Positions 6,518 to 16,454 of a stretch of DNA of 34,335 nt are shown one piece after another. This DNA comes from an uncultured Eubacteriales bacterium (GTDB lineage Bacteria; Bacillota; Clostridia; Christensenellales; UBA1242): assembly GCA_905203455.1 (NCBI GenBank), contig CAJKVX010000002.1:1-34335 (forward strand), in the 5' to 3' direction. Within the stretch, counting starts at the first letter, position 1, and each line of letters starts with the position of its first letter. The notes beneath the pieces were generated by a model. That model saw only the letters and a list, made by a program, of their open reading frames with translations, did no database searches and was not told the DNA's origin. The position numbers and the translations under genes were made by a program.

Positions 6518-9500
6518 GTGAAAAGTTCAGCACTTTATTTGGGAATGAAATTTATGCAGTTTTTTGCAAACGGCACAACTGTTGATGGTGAAATTGCAAA
6601 CACCACCATTCTTGACACTGTTTTTGGTTGGCTAGTAACAGCGGGGTTGTTTTTGTGGAACTGGATAATGACTTTTATTTACACCATTGTTAAATTCGCC
6701 CTTAACATTGTTGATTTTATTCAGTTTTTTGTTCAACGCCTTGTGGGTGTTGATTTTTGGACTAATACTAACTCAACCCTTGCTGACCTTGGCGAGTCTG
6801 ACATAATTTTTAGGTTTATGTTCAGTGAGGAAGTTTTAAGGGTTTTCAGGCTTATTATTATTATTGCCATTGTGCTTTTAATTGTGTTTAGCATTATTGC
6901 CATTGTTAAAAGCGAATATTCAAACGCAACAACTGGCAAAGGGGACAAAAAGGGAATTTTAACATCTTCATTAAAGGCAATTTTTTTGGTTGTTTTAATT
7001 CCTGTTATGTTAGTTTTTGGCTTGCTTGCAAGCAATGCAGTTTTAGCATCAATTTTAAACGCTGTTCAGCCTGAAAACAACAACCTTACCATTGGTGGGC
7101 AAATTTTTGTTGCAAGTGCATATGGGGCTAACCGCTACCGAACTTATGCTGATGATGGCAAAAGATATCCTGCAACCTATTCATACACATTTGGATATAA
7201 CCATTACACAGTTGATGGAATGCATTATTATGTTGTGATAGGCAGTGATATGGTTTACATTGTTCCAAGCGAATATGATGGAACGCCTGATTTTAACAGT
7301 GAAGTTGAAACTGCGTCTTTACAAAATTTAGTGGCAAACCCAGAGTTAAGTTCACTTTCAAACAAATCAAATTCTGGCAGTGTTTATTATCAAACAAGTT
7401 CAATGTTTGAAACAATTATGCCAACGCATTACAAAAGAGATAATCCGCTTTATGCGTTTGTTTATTATTTTCCTGAAAGCGTTAGCGGAAATGACTATAC
7501 CTATTATCTTGCGGCCTTTGATGAGAGCGACGGAATTGATAAACTTGCAAAATACCATTATCTTACAGGTGTTTTAGGGGCAGACATTCAAACAAGCAAC
7601 CTTGCAAGATACCAGCAAAATGGCATTTGGAATATGCTGCCATCAATCAACCATGAAGATAATGTTTGGCATTCAACATCAATTGTTCTTGATGATTGTG
7701 GGCAAAACCATGAAATTGTTCAAATGGCTTACAACACTTGGGGCGTTGCACCCGCTTTTGATGATTATGTTTACTCTTTAGAGCAATCTGTTACTCAAAA
7801 TGTTATTGAGTGGACTTCTGCAAGTGGAATAACCCTTCCAAACGCACTTTATTACACTAACAACATCTCAACCTGGACAAGGTTCGATGGTGGTGAATTT
7901 GGTTTTGTTCCGCTTTCAGTGGAATATGAAATAATGGCTGATTTTATTGACTTTATGGTTAGAATGGGGGTTCAGGCATACATTGTTAATAGCCAAAGTC
8001 CGCTTATTGATTGGAGCGGTGTTAACGAAAACAACTATTTTCAAAACGAAGAAACTGGGCTGGTTGAACTTTGTGTTAATTATGCTGACCTTGGCAGTGT
8101 GGTTTACAAGCCAACCAACACTGACTCTGAAGCAAAGGGCGCAATATATTTGATGTGTTTGTTTGATACGGCAACAGGAAGATATGTGCCTATTGTTCCA
8201 AACAGAGATTATTACAATGAAAATGGAAAATTTACATTTGATAGTGATTTCTATAACAGCAACACCAATGAAGAGGGGCTTGTTATTGCAAGGGGTGTGT
8301 TTGACAGTTCTTACAGCACCAACCCAACCATAATTGAAGAAAGATATGTTGATGATGATGGCAACAGTGTAACAAGCGGAACTGCTGTTTATGTTAACAT
8401 CACAAATGGGTCTGAAAGTGTGAATGAGGCTGAAATGCTTGGTCGAAATTTTGTTAATGTTAGTTTTGCAAGTGGTTCGGCAATTAGCCAATTGTTAACT
8501 GGTGGGCTTGCAAATGACGGCTCAGGCGTTTTGAATTACACAGTTAATTCAGACAACATTTTAGCCCAAAATTTCATTTCAAGTGATGATGGTTTTCCAG
8601 TTTTCAGAGACAGTGTTTTTAAAGAAACATTGCCTGCTGGATATAGTTATAGTAATAATGGAGACAGGGCAATTAGTGTTACTTACAGTTCTGCTTCAAA
8701 TTGCGTTTACGCAAATGTTAATGACACATCAAACAGGACAGTGCAAATTATATTAAGACCTCATCAAATGCCAAACGGCAACATGGTTATGCTTGTGCAA
8801 ACAACGGTTAACGGGCAGTTTGTAAATGCGTTTAGTGTGCTTGGGCAGGTTACAAACTTAAACCAATACAGCACCAGCATTTATGACCAAACTGGAACCA
8901 TAATTGCAACTGGTGATGGCACAAACATTTTAATTGATGATTATTTTAACAATCAAGGGTCATATAACCTTGAAGCAAGCGAAGTTTACGCAGTTTATAA
9001 TTTAAGCAATTCATTTGTTATTAATCCTTCAAGTTTGCTTGGGCTTATTGAAGTTAATGAAACGGTTGTTGGTCAAAATGCTACCATTCTTCAACTTACA
9101 AGCAGTGGTTATAACAGATACAGAGTTTGGACGGGCGCTGACCAAACAGGCAACTGCTTTGATATATATATTAATAATAATAAGTTATCTGTTATTCCTT
9201 ATCATATTTATGGGCTAACAACTCAAGGTTCAAGTGTTGATGTTTCAGGTTTGGCGATTAATAACATTGTTGGTTATGGTGGCGGTAACACCTATGTTAG
9301 ATATAACGGGTCAACATATGTTTTAAATAGTGGAACAAACAATTTTGGAGTTAATTATTTTTATTTACGAAGCGAGGAAGTAACTACATTTACTGAAAGA
9401 TATTATAATGTTAGTTTTTATGACCCTTTTGCTTACAGACTAATTGATGAAAATGGAAATGTTGTTAACGCAGATGAAATTAAAAATCTTAAAGGTGAAA

Positions 9501-12500
9501 TGGGGGCAATTTCAACCACAAGATTTAACTATTCATTAGGTAACAATGGTGCAAACATTTATGACACTGATGGCAACATTTTGTATGGAATTGAATGGCA
9601 AGGGACTGCTGGAACATCTTACAGAACGGCATATGTTTACAGCAATGGTGAAGTTATTTTAAGAATTGTTGTAGATAACCCATCAGAAAACACCATTCAA
9701 ACTCTTGACCAAATTATTGCCTTGCAAACAGTTAACACCGCTGTGGGTGAAGGTGAAAAGTTAGATTTAATTGTAAGTTTAGCGTATAAAAATGTTGATT
9801 ACAGCCCTGTTCCAAGATACACTCAGGCTATTGTTGATTTGGGTGACAAAATTAAGCCAGACAACATTTTGTTTGTTCAAGAAAAAATCAGCAAAGATTT
9901 TGTTGCAGCAGACATTAACTTTAACAATGGGGCAACGGCAATAAGGTTGCATATTGATTGGTTCTTTGGGAAAGGTGATGTTGCCCATGATAATGTTTAC
10001 CACCTTTCAGACAGTTCATTTGTTCTTGATTATAACTTCAACACAAAAACAGGCATTGCACTTAAAAACCTTTATATGCCCGCACAACTTAATGTTATTA
10101 TTCTTCTTTTTGCAACAGTTTTGGTGTTTAAAATCTTAATGCAAAGTGCGTGGGGGCTTATTAAAAGAATTTATGACATAACAATTTTGTTTATGGTTAT
10201 GCCTGGCTTTGCGTCAACAATGCCAATTGATGGTGGCGACAGGTTTGCCAAATGGAAAGACAAGTTGATAAAATCAGTCTTTTCAGCGTATGGCGTTTTG
10301 ATTGGACTTAATGTGTTCTTTGTTTTGGTTCCTGTTATTGATAACGCCGTTGGAAACATCTTTACTTATGCTGATCTTCCAAGCACAATTGTTAACAATT
10401 TCTTGTTCTCAAGACCTGATTATTTAAATGAACTTGTTAAAATTATGTTTATTTTGGTTGCGTTAACATTAATGCAAAGCCTTCCTGAATTGTTCTCTGG
10501 TCTTATTGGCTCTGACGATGTCTTAAAAGGTGGCGGTGAAACAAGAAGGGCTGTTGGCGAAATGACAAAAGATGTTGGCGATGTTGTTAGCGGCAGAAAG
10601 GCAGTTGAAGCAGCAAAGGCTATTGCGCCTGGGGGCAACCCATTTAAAGGGGCTCTTGCACAGTTTATTCCTGGAAGTGCAATAGCATCATCAATTTGGT
10701 CGAATTATGGAAAACCTTTAAAAGATGCACTTAAAGAAAAGGAAGCGTCAAAGAGAGGAAAATCAGCCGCAACCAGTCCATTTGCTGGCGGTGGTGGAAG
10801 TTCAAAACCAAGCGACACCTCAACAAGTTCTGAGCACGCTTCAACATCTGACTTTTCATCAGCAGCAAGAAGAATTTCAAAGGTTGAAGAGAATGACACA
10901 AGAGAGTTTACAGGAACAAATACTAACAAAGCAACAGGCTTTATGGACACTGAAAAGAGTGAAAATGAAATGGCACAATTTGCTAGTAAATATTTCACTG
11001 AAACTCAAAATGGAAAAGATGGCAACGCAATTTATCAGCAATATGAAGATGCATCAAGTGATTGGGTTCGTGCAAGTGTTAACAATGCCATGATGAGTGG
11101 GGCTGGTGACTTTACGGTTAGAGAAAAAGACCTTGATGAAATTAACAAAACACTTGGTGAGGGCTTTATTGCAACGGCTTACAGAACTGATGAAAAGAAT
11201 GAAATTACGGGTGAATCAATGTGGGCTGTTAAAATTGCAAAAGACACAGTTGGTGGAATTAACAGTGCTATTGATGACGCAAATAAGGTTGAGTCAACCT
11301 TAATGAATAATATTTCAGGTTATGATCAACAACTTAGCGCAACAAGTGATTCGCTTAAAGATATTCAAAAACGCTTTAATGATGCAAATACTATTGTTAA
11401 CACAATTGACTCTCAACTTTCTGGCATTACAAGCAATGGTGGGTTTGAGGAATTTAGGAAATTATCTAAAGAAAATGCAGACAATGTTAACACAATAAAT
11501 GCTATTAATAACGACATTAAGGCTAGAAAAGATGAAAACATCAAACTTGGTGAGCAAAAGCAGGATATTGACAATCAAATTAAAGAACTTGAAGCGAAAT
11601 ATAACATACGAGAAAGAATGATTCCAGGACATGACTCTGACAAAGATAATTGGCTTAGGGAAATTAAAGGTCTTAGAGAGAAGCGAACAAACATTGAAAA
11701 CACAATTGCGCTAAACAATGGCAGGATTGATGGAAACACAATTAGAAGAGATAGTTTAAACAAGAAGATTGATGAAAACAAGGCAAGAATAGGCACAATT
11801 CTTGGTGGAAAAACGGCAGATGAAGTTAACAACTTGGTTAAACAGCGTGAAACTGCCGAGGCAAATGCTCAATCATTAAGAAGTGAAATGAACAGTAAAA
11901 ACCTTGAATATGAGCAAATTAGAACTCAAAAAGTTGATGCTGAGAAAAACCTTGCCAAAGTTAGAGAAGGCAGAGATGTTTTAATTGCTGAACGCGATTC
12001 TGCAAGGGCTGCTAATTACCAAACAATGGCTAATGATGCCGCTAAGAAATATGAGGCTGCAATTATAAGGCAAGAAAGATTTGATTCACTTGAAAAGGTT
12101 GTTAACAGTTCAATTCCACAGGCAAATAAAGAGAAGGCGATTAACACATTCGTTAACACTTACTATAAAGGCGCAAGTGATGCAGATAAGAAGAAATTAA
12201 TGAAAGACCTTTCAACTGGTGCTGGAATTGGCAAAGCAAGGGCACAAACTAGAACTGAAATTGTTTCACAGGCTGCTATTGCAACAGGGGCTCAGGCTTC
12301 GCACAATAAAGTAACAAAACAATATAATGACAGCCCAATTAAAGGTATTAATGAAAAATTAGCAGCAAGACAAAGCAGATCTTCAACAAATAGCACAAGC
12401 AGAAGTTCATCAAATTCAGGTGGTTCGCGCGGAACACAAACAGGCACAAGCAGAGGCACGCAAACAGGAACTTCTGGCAATGGTGGAACATCAACTGGCG

Positions 12501-13450
12501 GTTCAAGACCAACTGGTGGTTCGGGCAGAACACAAACAGGCACAAGCAGTAGCACTCAAACAAGAACTTCTGGCAGACCTTCAAGACCAAAGGGGCAAAA
12601 AGGTTCTTCAACGGTAAAAACACAAGGCGATAGGCTTACAAATGTTTATGATAATCTTCTTGATGCACAAGCCGAAGGGAAAACCCGAAAAGTTAAGAGA
12701 CTGGCTAATAAGATGGTTAAAATTGCGGCTAAAAGCAAAACAATGAGGGGAGATGCAGATGCTAAGTATATTCAAACTGTAAGTAACATTACTGGCAAAG
12801 ATTACAAGACGGTTGAAGAAGCAAAGGCTGCTGCACAAAAATATAAAGCCAATAAGAATACATCAAGTGATGATATTGAAAAACTTGATTATGCTGAAAA
12901 AACAAGAGAAAAACAATATGATAAATCTAAACTTGATGTTGGGAAATCTGGCAGAACTGCTGATACACAACATGTTCAAGACGCACTTGATGTAACAAGA
13001 ACTACTGCTAAACAGCAAAACCAAAAAGAATTGCAGAAATATCAAACAAGGGTAAATAGTTCAACTAAAAGTGCGCCAGTAAGGCTCTTCAATGCAGTGA
13101 AAGGAAAAGTTGTTAGAAAACCTCCTACTTCACAAAGCATTAATCAAAGTGGGTGGAAGGCAACTGAAAATGCTAAGCAAAACAAAAAGAATAATTCAAG
13201 GGCTAATTTTGCCGGAGTTACAAACCAAGATTTCAAAAATCTTAGCGACAAAGAGTTAAAAGAGAAAATGATGGCAAGCAAGAATTACGCGTCAGGAAAA
13301 CTTACTGAACAACAAATTGATGACATTATTAAAGACAGAAAAGCAAATAAACGAAGCGAAAAGGCAAAAACAGACTTAAAGAAGAGCAAATCTTCAAGGG
13401 CAATAAATGCACTTAATCTTGATAGCAGCGATATTGATGATAGAAAATAG
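6518..13450 (+). CDS. Giant VirB6-like membrane protein A with coiled-coil tail (2310 aa)
   Basis: Likely T4SS membrane channel component. N-terminal membrane segments lie near 34-75, 107-131 and 152-183. A region of about 1000 residues (185-1185) then faces outside, followed by a C-terminal membrane cluster (about 1190-1330, with RIYDITILFMVMPG) and a cytoplasmic tail of about 975 residues. The tail holds a coiled coil (about 1590-1880), a Gly/Ser/Thr/Gln repeat (about 1949-2028) and a Lys-rich end. Extracytoplasmic motifs shared with the two downstream paralogues are MADFID (473), ARG (591) and DYNF (1171). The GTG start at 6518 has AAAGGGGA 7 nt upstream; an ATG at 6545 (MKFMQFF) resembles the paralogue's start but lacks a good site. 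It heads a tight block with VirB4. Topology and paralogy support the VirB6 call; cargo or target is unknown. Confidence 0.75.
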   Translation: MKSSALYLGMKFMQFFANGTTVDGEIANTTILDTVFGWLVTAGLFLWNWIMTFIYTIVKFALNIVDFIQFFVQRLVGVDFWTNTNSTLADLGESDIIFRFMFSEEVLRVFRLIIIIAIVLLIVFSIIAIVKSEYSNATTGKGDKKGILTSSLKAIFLVVLIPVMLVFGLLASNAVLASILNAVQPENNNLTIGGQIFVASAYGANRYRTYADDGKRYPATYSYTFGYNHYTVDGMHYYVVIGSDMVYIVPSEYDGTPDFNSEVETASLQNLVANPELSSLSNKSNSGSVYYQTSSMFETIMPTHYKRDNPLYAFVYYFPESVSGNDYTYYLAAFDESDGIDKLAKYHYLTGVLGADIQTSNLARYQQNGIWNMLPSINHEDNVWHSTSIVLDDCGQNHEIVQMAYNTWGVAPAFDDYVYSLEQSVTQNVIEWTSASGITLPNALYYTNNISTWTRFDGGEFGFVPLSVEYEIMADFIDFMVRMGVQAYIVNSQSPLIDWSGVNENNYFQNEETGLVELCVNYADLGSVVYKPTNTDSEAKGAIYLMCLFDTATGRYVPIVPNRDYYNENGKFTFDSDFYNSNTNEEGLVIARGVFDSSYSTNPTIIEERYVDDDGNSVTSGTAVYVNITNGSESVNEAEMLGRNFVNVSFASGSAISQLLTGGLANDGSGVLNYTVNSDNILAQNFISSDDGFPVFRDSVFKETLPAGYSYSNNGDRAISVTYSSASNCVYANVNDTSNRTVQIILRPHQMPNGNMVMLVQTTVNGQFVNAFSVLGQVTNLNQYSTSIYDQTGTIIATGDGTNILIDDYFNNQGSYNLEASEVYAVYNLSNSFVINPSSLLGLIEVNETVVGQNATILQLTSSGYNRYRVWTGADQTGNCFDIYINNNKLSVIPYHIYGLTTQGSSVDVSGLAINNIVGYGGGNTYVRYNGSTYVLNSGTNNFGVNYFYLRSEEVTTFTERYYNVSFYDPFAYRLIDENGNVVNADEIKNLKGEMGAISTTRFNYSLGNNGANIYDTDGNILYGIEWQGTAGTSYRTAYVYSNGEVILRIVVDNPSENTIQTLDQIIALQTVNTAVGEGEKLDLIVSLAYKNVDYSPVPRYTQAIVDLGDKIKPDNILFVQEKISKDFVAADINFNNGATAIRLHIDWFFGKGDVAHDNVYHLSDSSFVLDYNFNTKTGIALKNLYMPAQLNVIILLFATVLVFKILMQSAWGLIKRIYDITILFMVMPGFASTMPIDGGDRFAKWKDKLIKSVFSAYGVLIGLNVFFVLVPVIDNAVGNIFTYADLPSTIVNNFLFSRPDYLNELVKIMFILVALTLMQSLPELFSGLIGSDDVLKGGGETRRAVGEMTKDVGDVVSGRKAVEAAKAIAPGGNPFKGALAQFIPGSAIASSIWSNYGKPLKDALKEKEASKRGKSAATSPFAGGGGSSKPSDTSTSSEHASTSDFSSAARRISKVEENDTREFTGTNTNKATGFMDTEKSENEMAQFASKYFTETQNGKDGNAIYQQYEDASSDWVRASVNNAMMSGAGDFTVREKDLDEINKTLGEGFIATAYRTDEKNEITGESMWAVKIAKDTVGGINSAIDDANKVESTLMNNISGYDQQLSATSDSLKDIQKRFNDANTIVNTIDSQLSGITSNGGFEEFRKLSKENADNVNTINAINNDIKARKDENIKLGEQKQDIDNQIKELEAKYNIRERMIPGHDSDKDNWLREIKGLREKRTNIENTIALNNGRIDGNTIRRDSLNKKIDENKARIGTILGGKTADEVNNLVKQRETAEANAQSLRSEMNSKNLEYEQIRTQKVDAEKNLAKVREGRDVLIAERDSARAANYQTMANDAAKKYEAAIIRQERFDSLEKVVNSSIPQANKEKAINTFVNTYYKGASDADKKKLMKDLSTGAGIGKARAQTRTEIVSQAAIATGAQASHNKVTKQYNDSPIKGINEKLAARQSRSSTNSTSRSSSNSGGSRGTQTGTSRGTQTGTSGNGGTSTGGSRPTGGSGRTQTGTSSSTQTRTSGRPSRPKGQKGSSTVKTQGDRLTNVYDNLLDAQAEGKTRKVKRLANKMVKIAAKSKTMRGDADAKYIQTVSNITGKDYKTVEEAKAAAQKYKANKNTSSDDIEKLDYAEKTREKQYDKSKLDVGKSGRTADTQHVQDALDVTRTTAKQQNQKELQKYQTRVNSSTKSAPVRLFNAVKGKVVRKPPTSQSINQSGWKATENAKQNKKNNSRANFAGVTNQDFKNLSDKELKEKMMASKNYASGKLTEQQIDDIIKDRKANKRSEKAKTDLKKSKSSRAINALNLDSSDIDDRK
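12419..12575 (+). repeat. Duplicated 61-bp unit in the coding tail of giant protein A
   Basis: Two near-identical units (12419-12479 and 12515-12575, period 96 bp) each contain ACACAAACAGGCACAAGCAG and end AACTTCTGGCA. They encode Gly-Ser-Arg/Thr-Gln-Thr-Gly-Thr-Ser low-complexity sequence. Units of this kind expand and contract by slippage or recombination, so length variation between strains is likely. Confidence 0.8.
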
Positions 13451-13533
13451 TTTGCAAATTTAATTAACAGCGAGCAGGGGGTTGTGAGAGCCTTGCAAAA
13501 TTTATTTAACTTCTAAATTTAAGGAGAAACAAA

Positions 13534-16428
13534 ATGGCAGATAGCGGAATGAAGTTGGTTCCTAAGAAAACGAAGGTTGCAACCCAGTTTTACAAAAACT
13601 TTACCTTAACTGATGCAATTGTTGGGTTTTTGTTTTTGGTTATTTTGGGGTTGATTTTCCTTAGCAGTTTTTCAACCAGAATTAAATTAATTGTTGGGGG
13701 GTGTGTGGTTGTTGTTTGCATTGTTATGTTTATAACAGTGTCTCCTGAAACAAGGGCGTATCAGGCAATTGGCGACTTGTTTAGATATCTGTTTGGCGTT
13801 AGGTCATTTAAAAAGCAGAAAACAGCAACACGAAAAAGCGTTAACTCTTTAATGCCTTATGTTGGAATAATGGAAGATGGCGTTATTGATTATAAAGACT
13901 ATTACGCAAGTGTTATTGAACTTACACCTGTTGAGTTTTATATGATTTCGCCAAGCAGGCAACAGGCTTATTGCTCTGCCATTGACCATGCAATTAAATC
14001 AATTTCTCCTGAGCAGGTGGTTGAACTTGTTAAAGTTTCAAGGCCAATGGTTCTTGATAATTACATTGAAAATGAGGAAACCAAGGCAAAAAATATTATA
14101 AATAACATTGAAAATGGTGTTACCAAAGAGGAAGAGGCTATTCCAAGAATTGAAGTTATTGATGCCAGGGTTAATTCTCTTATTGCAAGCAATGTTGACA
14201 GCGCAAATTTCATAACAAAAAACCATTATTATTTAGTTTTATTTGCAAACACTGTTAAGGTTTTGCAAAGCACCATGAACATGATAATCAACACCATTGA
14301 AGGTGAAACAAGCGGGGTGCTTGCTTGCAACTTGTTAAATCAAAAAGAAGTTGCTATCTTTTTGAAAAACACTTATAGTGATGACTTTGATGAAAGAGAG
14401 ATTGACGATTTATCTCCTGATGAATATCTTGACTGGATTATGCCTGAAAAAATAAGTTTTAGCACACTTAAACAACAAATTGATGGCAAAAGTTACACAA
14501 CTTATCTTCTTGCTGATTATCCAATAATGGTTCCGCTTGCGTGGGGAAGGTCATTCTTCTCGCTTGATGGAACAAAAGTTGTTGTTAAAATGAAGCCTGT
14601 TCAACAGGTTGAGGCTGAAAAAAGGCTTGATAAATCTATTATGGAAATGGAAATTCAAGCAGCAAAAAGAGCAAAAGCCAGTGTTGAGCTTGAAAAATAT
14701 ACTCACCTTGAAACTTTAAGGGAACTTATTACTGCCCTAAAACAGGGAAACGAAATGTTGTTTGACACAAACATTTTTATAACTGCCAAAGATGAGGTTA
14801 GAAAAGCAACAAGAACCCAAATTTTAAGAAGTGGGTTTAGATATAGCGAAATGTTTGGGAAACAGAGAGATTGCTTTATTAACGGCAACATTTCAAAAAG
14901 AGACACTCTTAAAAAATATGAAAGGGGAATTAACAGTAGCACACTTGGGGCAATGTTTCCGTTTGTTAGTGACACTGTGCAAGACCCTAAAGGATTTTTC
15001 CTTGGATATAACAGTGAGGCACTGTTTATTGACTTCTTTAAGCGTGATAAAGAAAGGGTTAACTCAAACATGGTTATTCTTGGAAGGTCAGGCTCTGGTA
15101 AATCATTTGCAACCAAAGCAATTTTAACGCACCTTGCGTCAGATAACAGTAAAATTTTTGTTCTTGACCCTGAAAGAGAGTATGACAAACTTGCAAGAAA
15201 CCTTAAAGGGAAGGTTGTTGATGTTGGAAGTGCAAAGGAAGGAAGAATTAACCCATTGCAAGTTATAACGGGGCTTGAAGATGAAGATGATGTTGGGCAA
15301 AATGTTTCGCTTGCAAGCCATTTGCAGTTTCTTGAAGCCTTCTTTAAAATGATTCTTGAAGGAATAACAAAAGATGCTCTTGAAGTTTTAAATGAAAGCA
15401 TTAAAAATCTTTATGCGTCATTTAACATCACAAATAACACTAACATTTCAGAACTTAAACCTGAAGATTTCCCTATTATGCAAGATTTATATAACTATGT
15501 TTCAGCTGAATATGAACTTGCAAAAGATGATTATGTTAAAAACAACTTAAAAATTGTCAAAACTTATCTTAACAGGTTTGCCGAGGGCGGAAGAAACAGT
15601 ATGCTTTGGAATGGATATTCAACCATAACTGCTGATGAAAACTTTATTGTGTTTAACTTCCAAACATTGCTTGCTAACAGCAATAATGATATTGCAAACG
15701 CACAAATGCTTCTTATTGTTAGGTGGCTTAACAATGAAATTATTAAAAACAAAGACTTTAACGATAAATATTACCCTGGAACAAATAACCCTGATGCAAG
15801 AAAAATAATTATTGTTATTGATGAAGCCCATGTGTTTATTGACCCTAAGAAAGACACGGCTCTTGACTTTATGTATCAACTTGCAAAAAGAATAAGAAAA
15901 TATAACGGTATGCAAATTGTTATTACCCAAAACCTTAAAGACTTTACAGGAACGCCAGACATTGCAAGAAAAAGCCAGGCAATTATAAACGCCAGCCAAT
16001 ACAGCATGATTTTTAGCCTTGCACCTCATGATATTAATGACCTTATTGCACTTTATGAAAATGCGGGGCAAATAACTGAAAGTGAACAAGACATTATTGT
16101 TTCAAACCCTCTTGGATATGCCTTTTTCATGACGGGACCATATTCAAGAACAAGAATGGAAGTTGTTGTTACACAAAACATTAGAAACATGTTTGAAAAA
16201 ATTAGAACTGGGGATAGTGATGTTGTTTACATTGATGATGATAGCGAAAATAGCGATGCAGATTTAATTAACGAACAAATTAAACAAGAAATAAAAGAAG
16301 ATGAGGGCATTGCAAAAAAACAAGAAAAACCAGTGGACAATTTTGAAGCAAACAGAGAAAAAGACGAAAAAGCAAACGAAAGTGAACGAACTGAAAATAA
16401 AATAAGTGAAGATGTGTCACAAAATTAG
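13534..16428 (+). CDS. virB4: VirB4-family secretion ATPase with PrgI-like membrane N-terminus
   Basis: Energising ATPase of the T4SS. Residues about 25-70 form two membrane helices followed by a basic segment, resembling a PrgI/VirB3-type module fused in front of the VirB4 domain. Walker A is GRSGSGKS (517-524) and Walker B is IIIVIDEAH with D763-E764; QNLKDF and the SQYSMIF region downstream match the VirB4 C-terminal ATPase lobe. The last 75 or so residues are a highly charged Glu/Lys/Asp tail, probably disordered. At 964 residues it is longer than typical VirB4 (about 800), explained by the N-terminal fusion and the tail. The start has AAGGAG 8 nt upstream of ATG. It sits between giant VirB6-like genes with gaps of 83 and 26 bp, indicating co-transcription. 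The family call is secure; the fusion is a pattern-based reading. Confidence 0.93.
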   Translation: MADSGMKLVPKKTKVATQFYKNFTLTDAIVGFLFLVILGLIFLSSFSTRIKLIVGGCVVVVCIVMFITVSPETRAYQAIGDLFRYLFGVRSFKKQKTATRKSVNSLMPYVGIMEDGVIDYKDYYASVIELTPVEFYMISPSRQQAYCSAIDHAIKSISPEQVVELVKVSRPMVLDNYIENEETKAKNIINNIENGVTKEEEAIPRIEVIDARVNSLIASNVDSANFITKNHYYLVLFANTVKVLQSTMNMIINTIEGETSGVLACNLLNQKEVAIFLKNTYSDDFDEREIDDLSPDEYLDWIMPEKISFSTLKQQIDGKSYTTYLLADYPIMVPLAWGRSFFSLDGTKVVVKMKPVQQVEAEKRLDKSIMEMEIQAAKRAKASVELEKYTHLETLRELITALKQGNEMLFDTNIFITAKDEVRKATRTQILRSGFRYSEMFGKQRDCFINGNISKRDTLKKYERGINSSTLGAMFPFVSDTVQDPKGFFLGYNSEALFIDFFKRDKERVNSNMVILGRSGSGKSFATKAILTHLASDNSKIFVLDPEREYDKLARNLKGKVVDVGSAKEGRINPLQVITGLEDEDDVGQNVSLASHLQFLEAFFKMILEGITKDALEVLNESIKNLYASFNITNNTNISELKPEDFPIMQDLYNYVSAEYELAKDDYVKNNLKIVKTYLNRFAEGGRNSMLWNGYSTITADENFIVFNFQTLLANSNNDIANAQMLLIVRWLNNEIIKNKDFNDKYYPGTNNPDARKIIIVIDEAHVFIDPKKDTALDFMYQLAKRIRKYNGMQIVITQNLKDFTGTPDIARKSQAIINASQYSMIFSLAPHDINDLIALYENAGQITESEQDIIVSNPLGYAFFMTGPYSRTRMEVVVTQNIRNMFEKIRTGDSDVVYIDDDSENSDADLINEQIKQEIKEDEGIAKKQEKPVDNFEANREKDEKANESERTENKISEDVSQN

Positions 16429-16454
16429 ATTAATTAGTTAGGAATTACTGCCAG

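Noticed and set aside
7916..8491. Leftward 191-codon frame opposite giant protein A
   Set aside because: Antisense shadow with atypical residue composition inside an intact, conserved-motif coding region.
14703..15401. Leftward 232-codon frame opposite virB4
   Set aside because: Antisense shadow of a strongly conserved ATPase region including Walker A; no ribosome site and no recognisable protein pattern.
15619..16089. Leftward 156-codon frame opposite the virB4 Walker B region
   Set aside because: Antisense shadow of the ATPase coding sequence.
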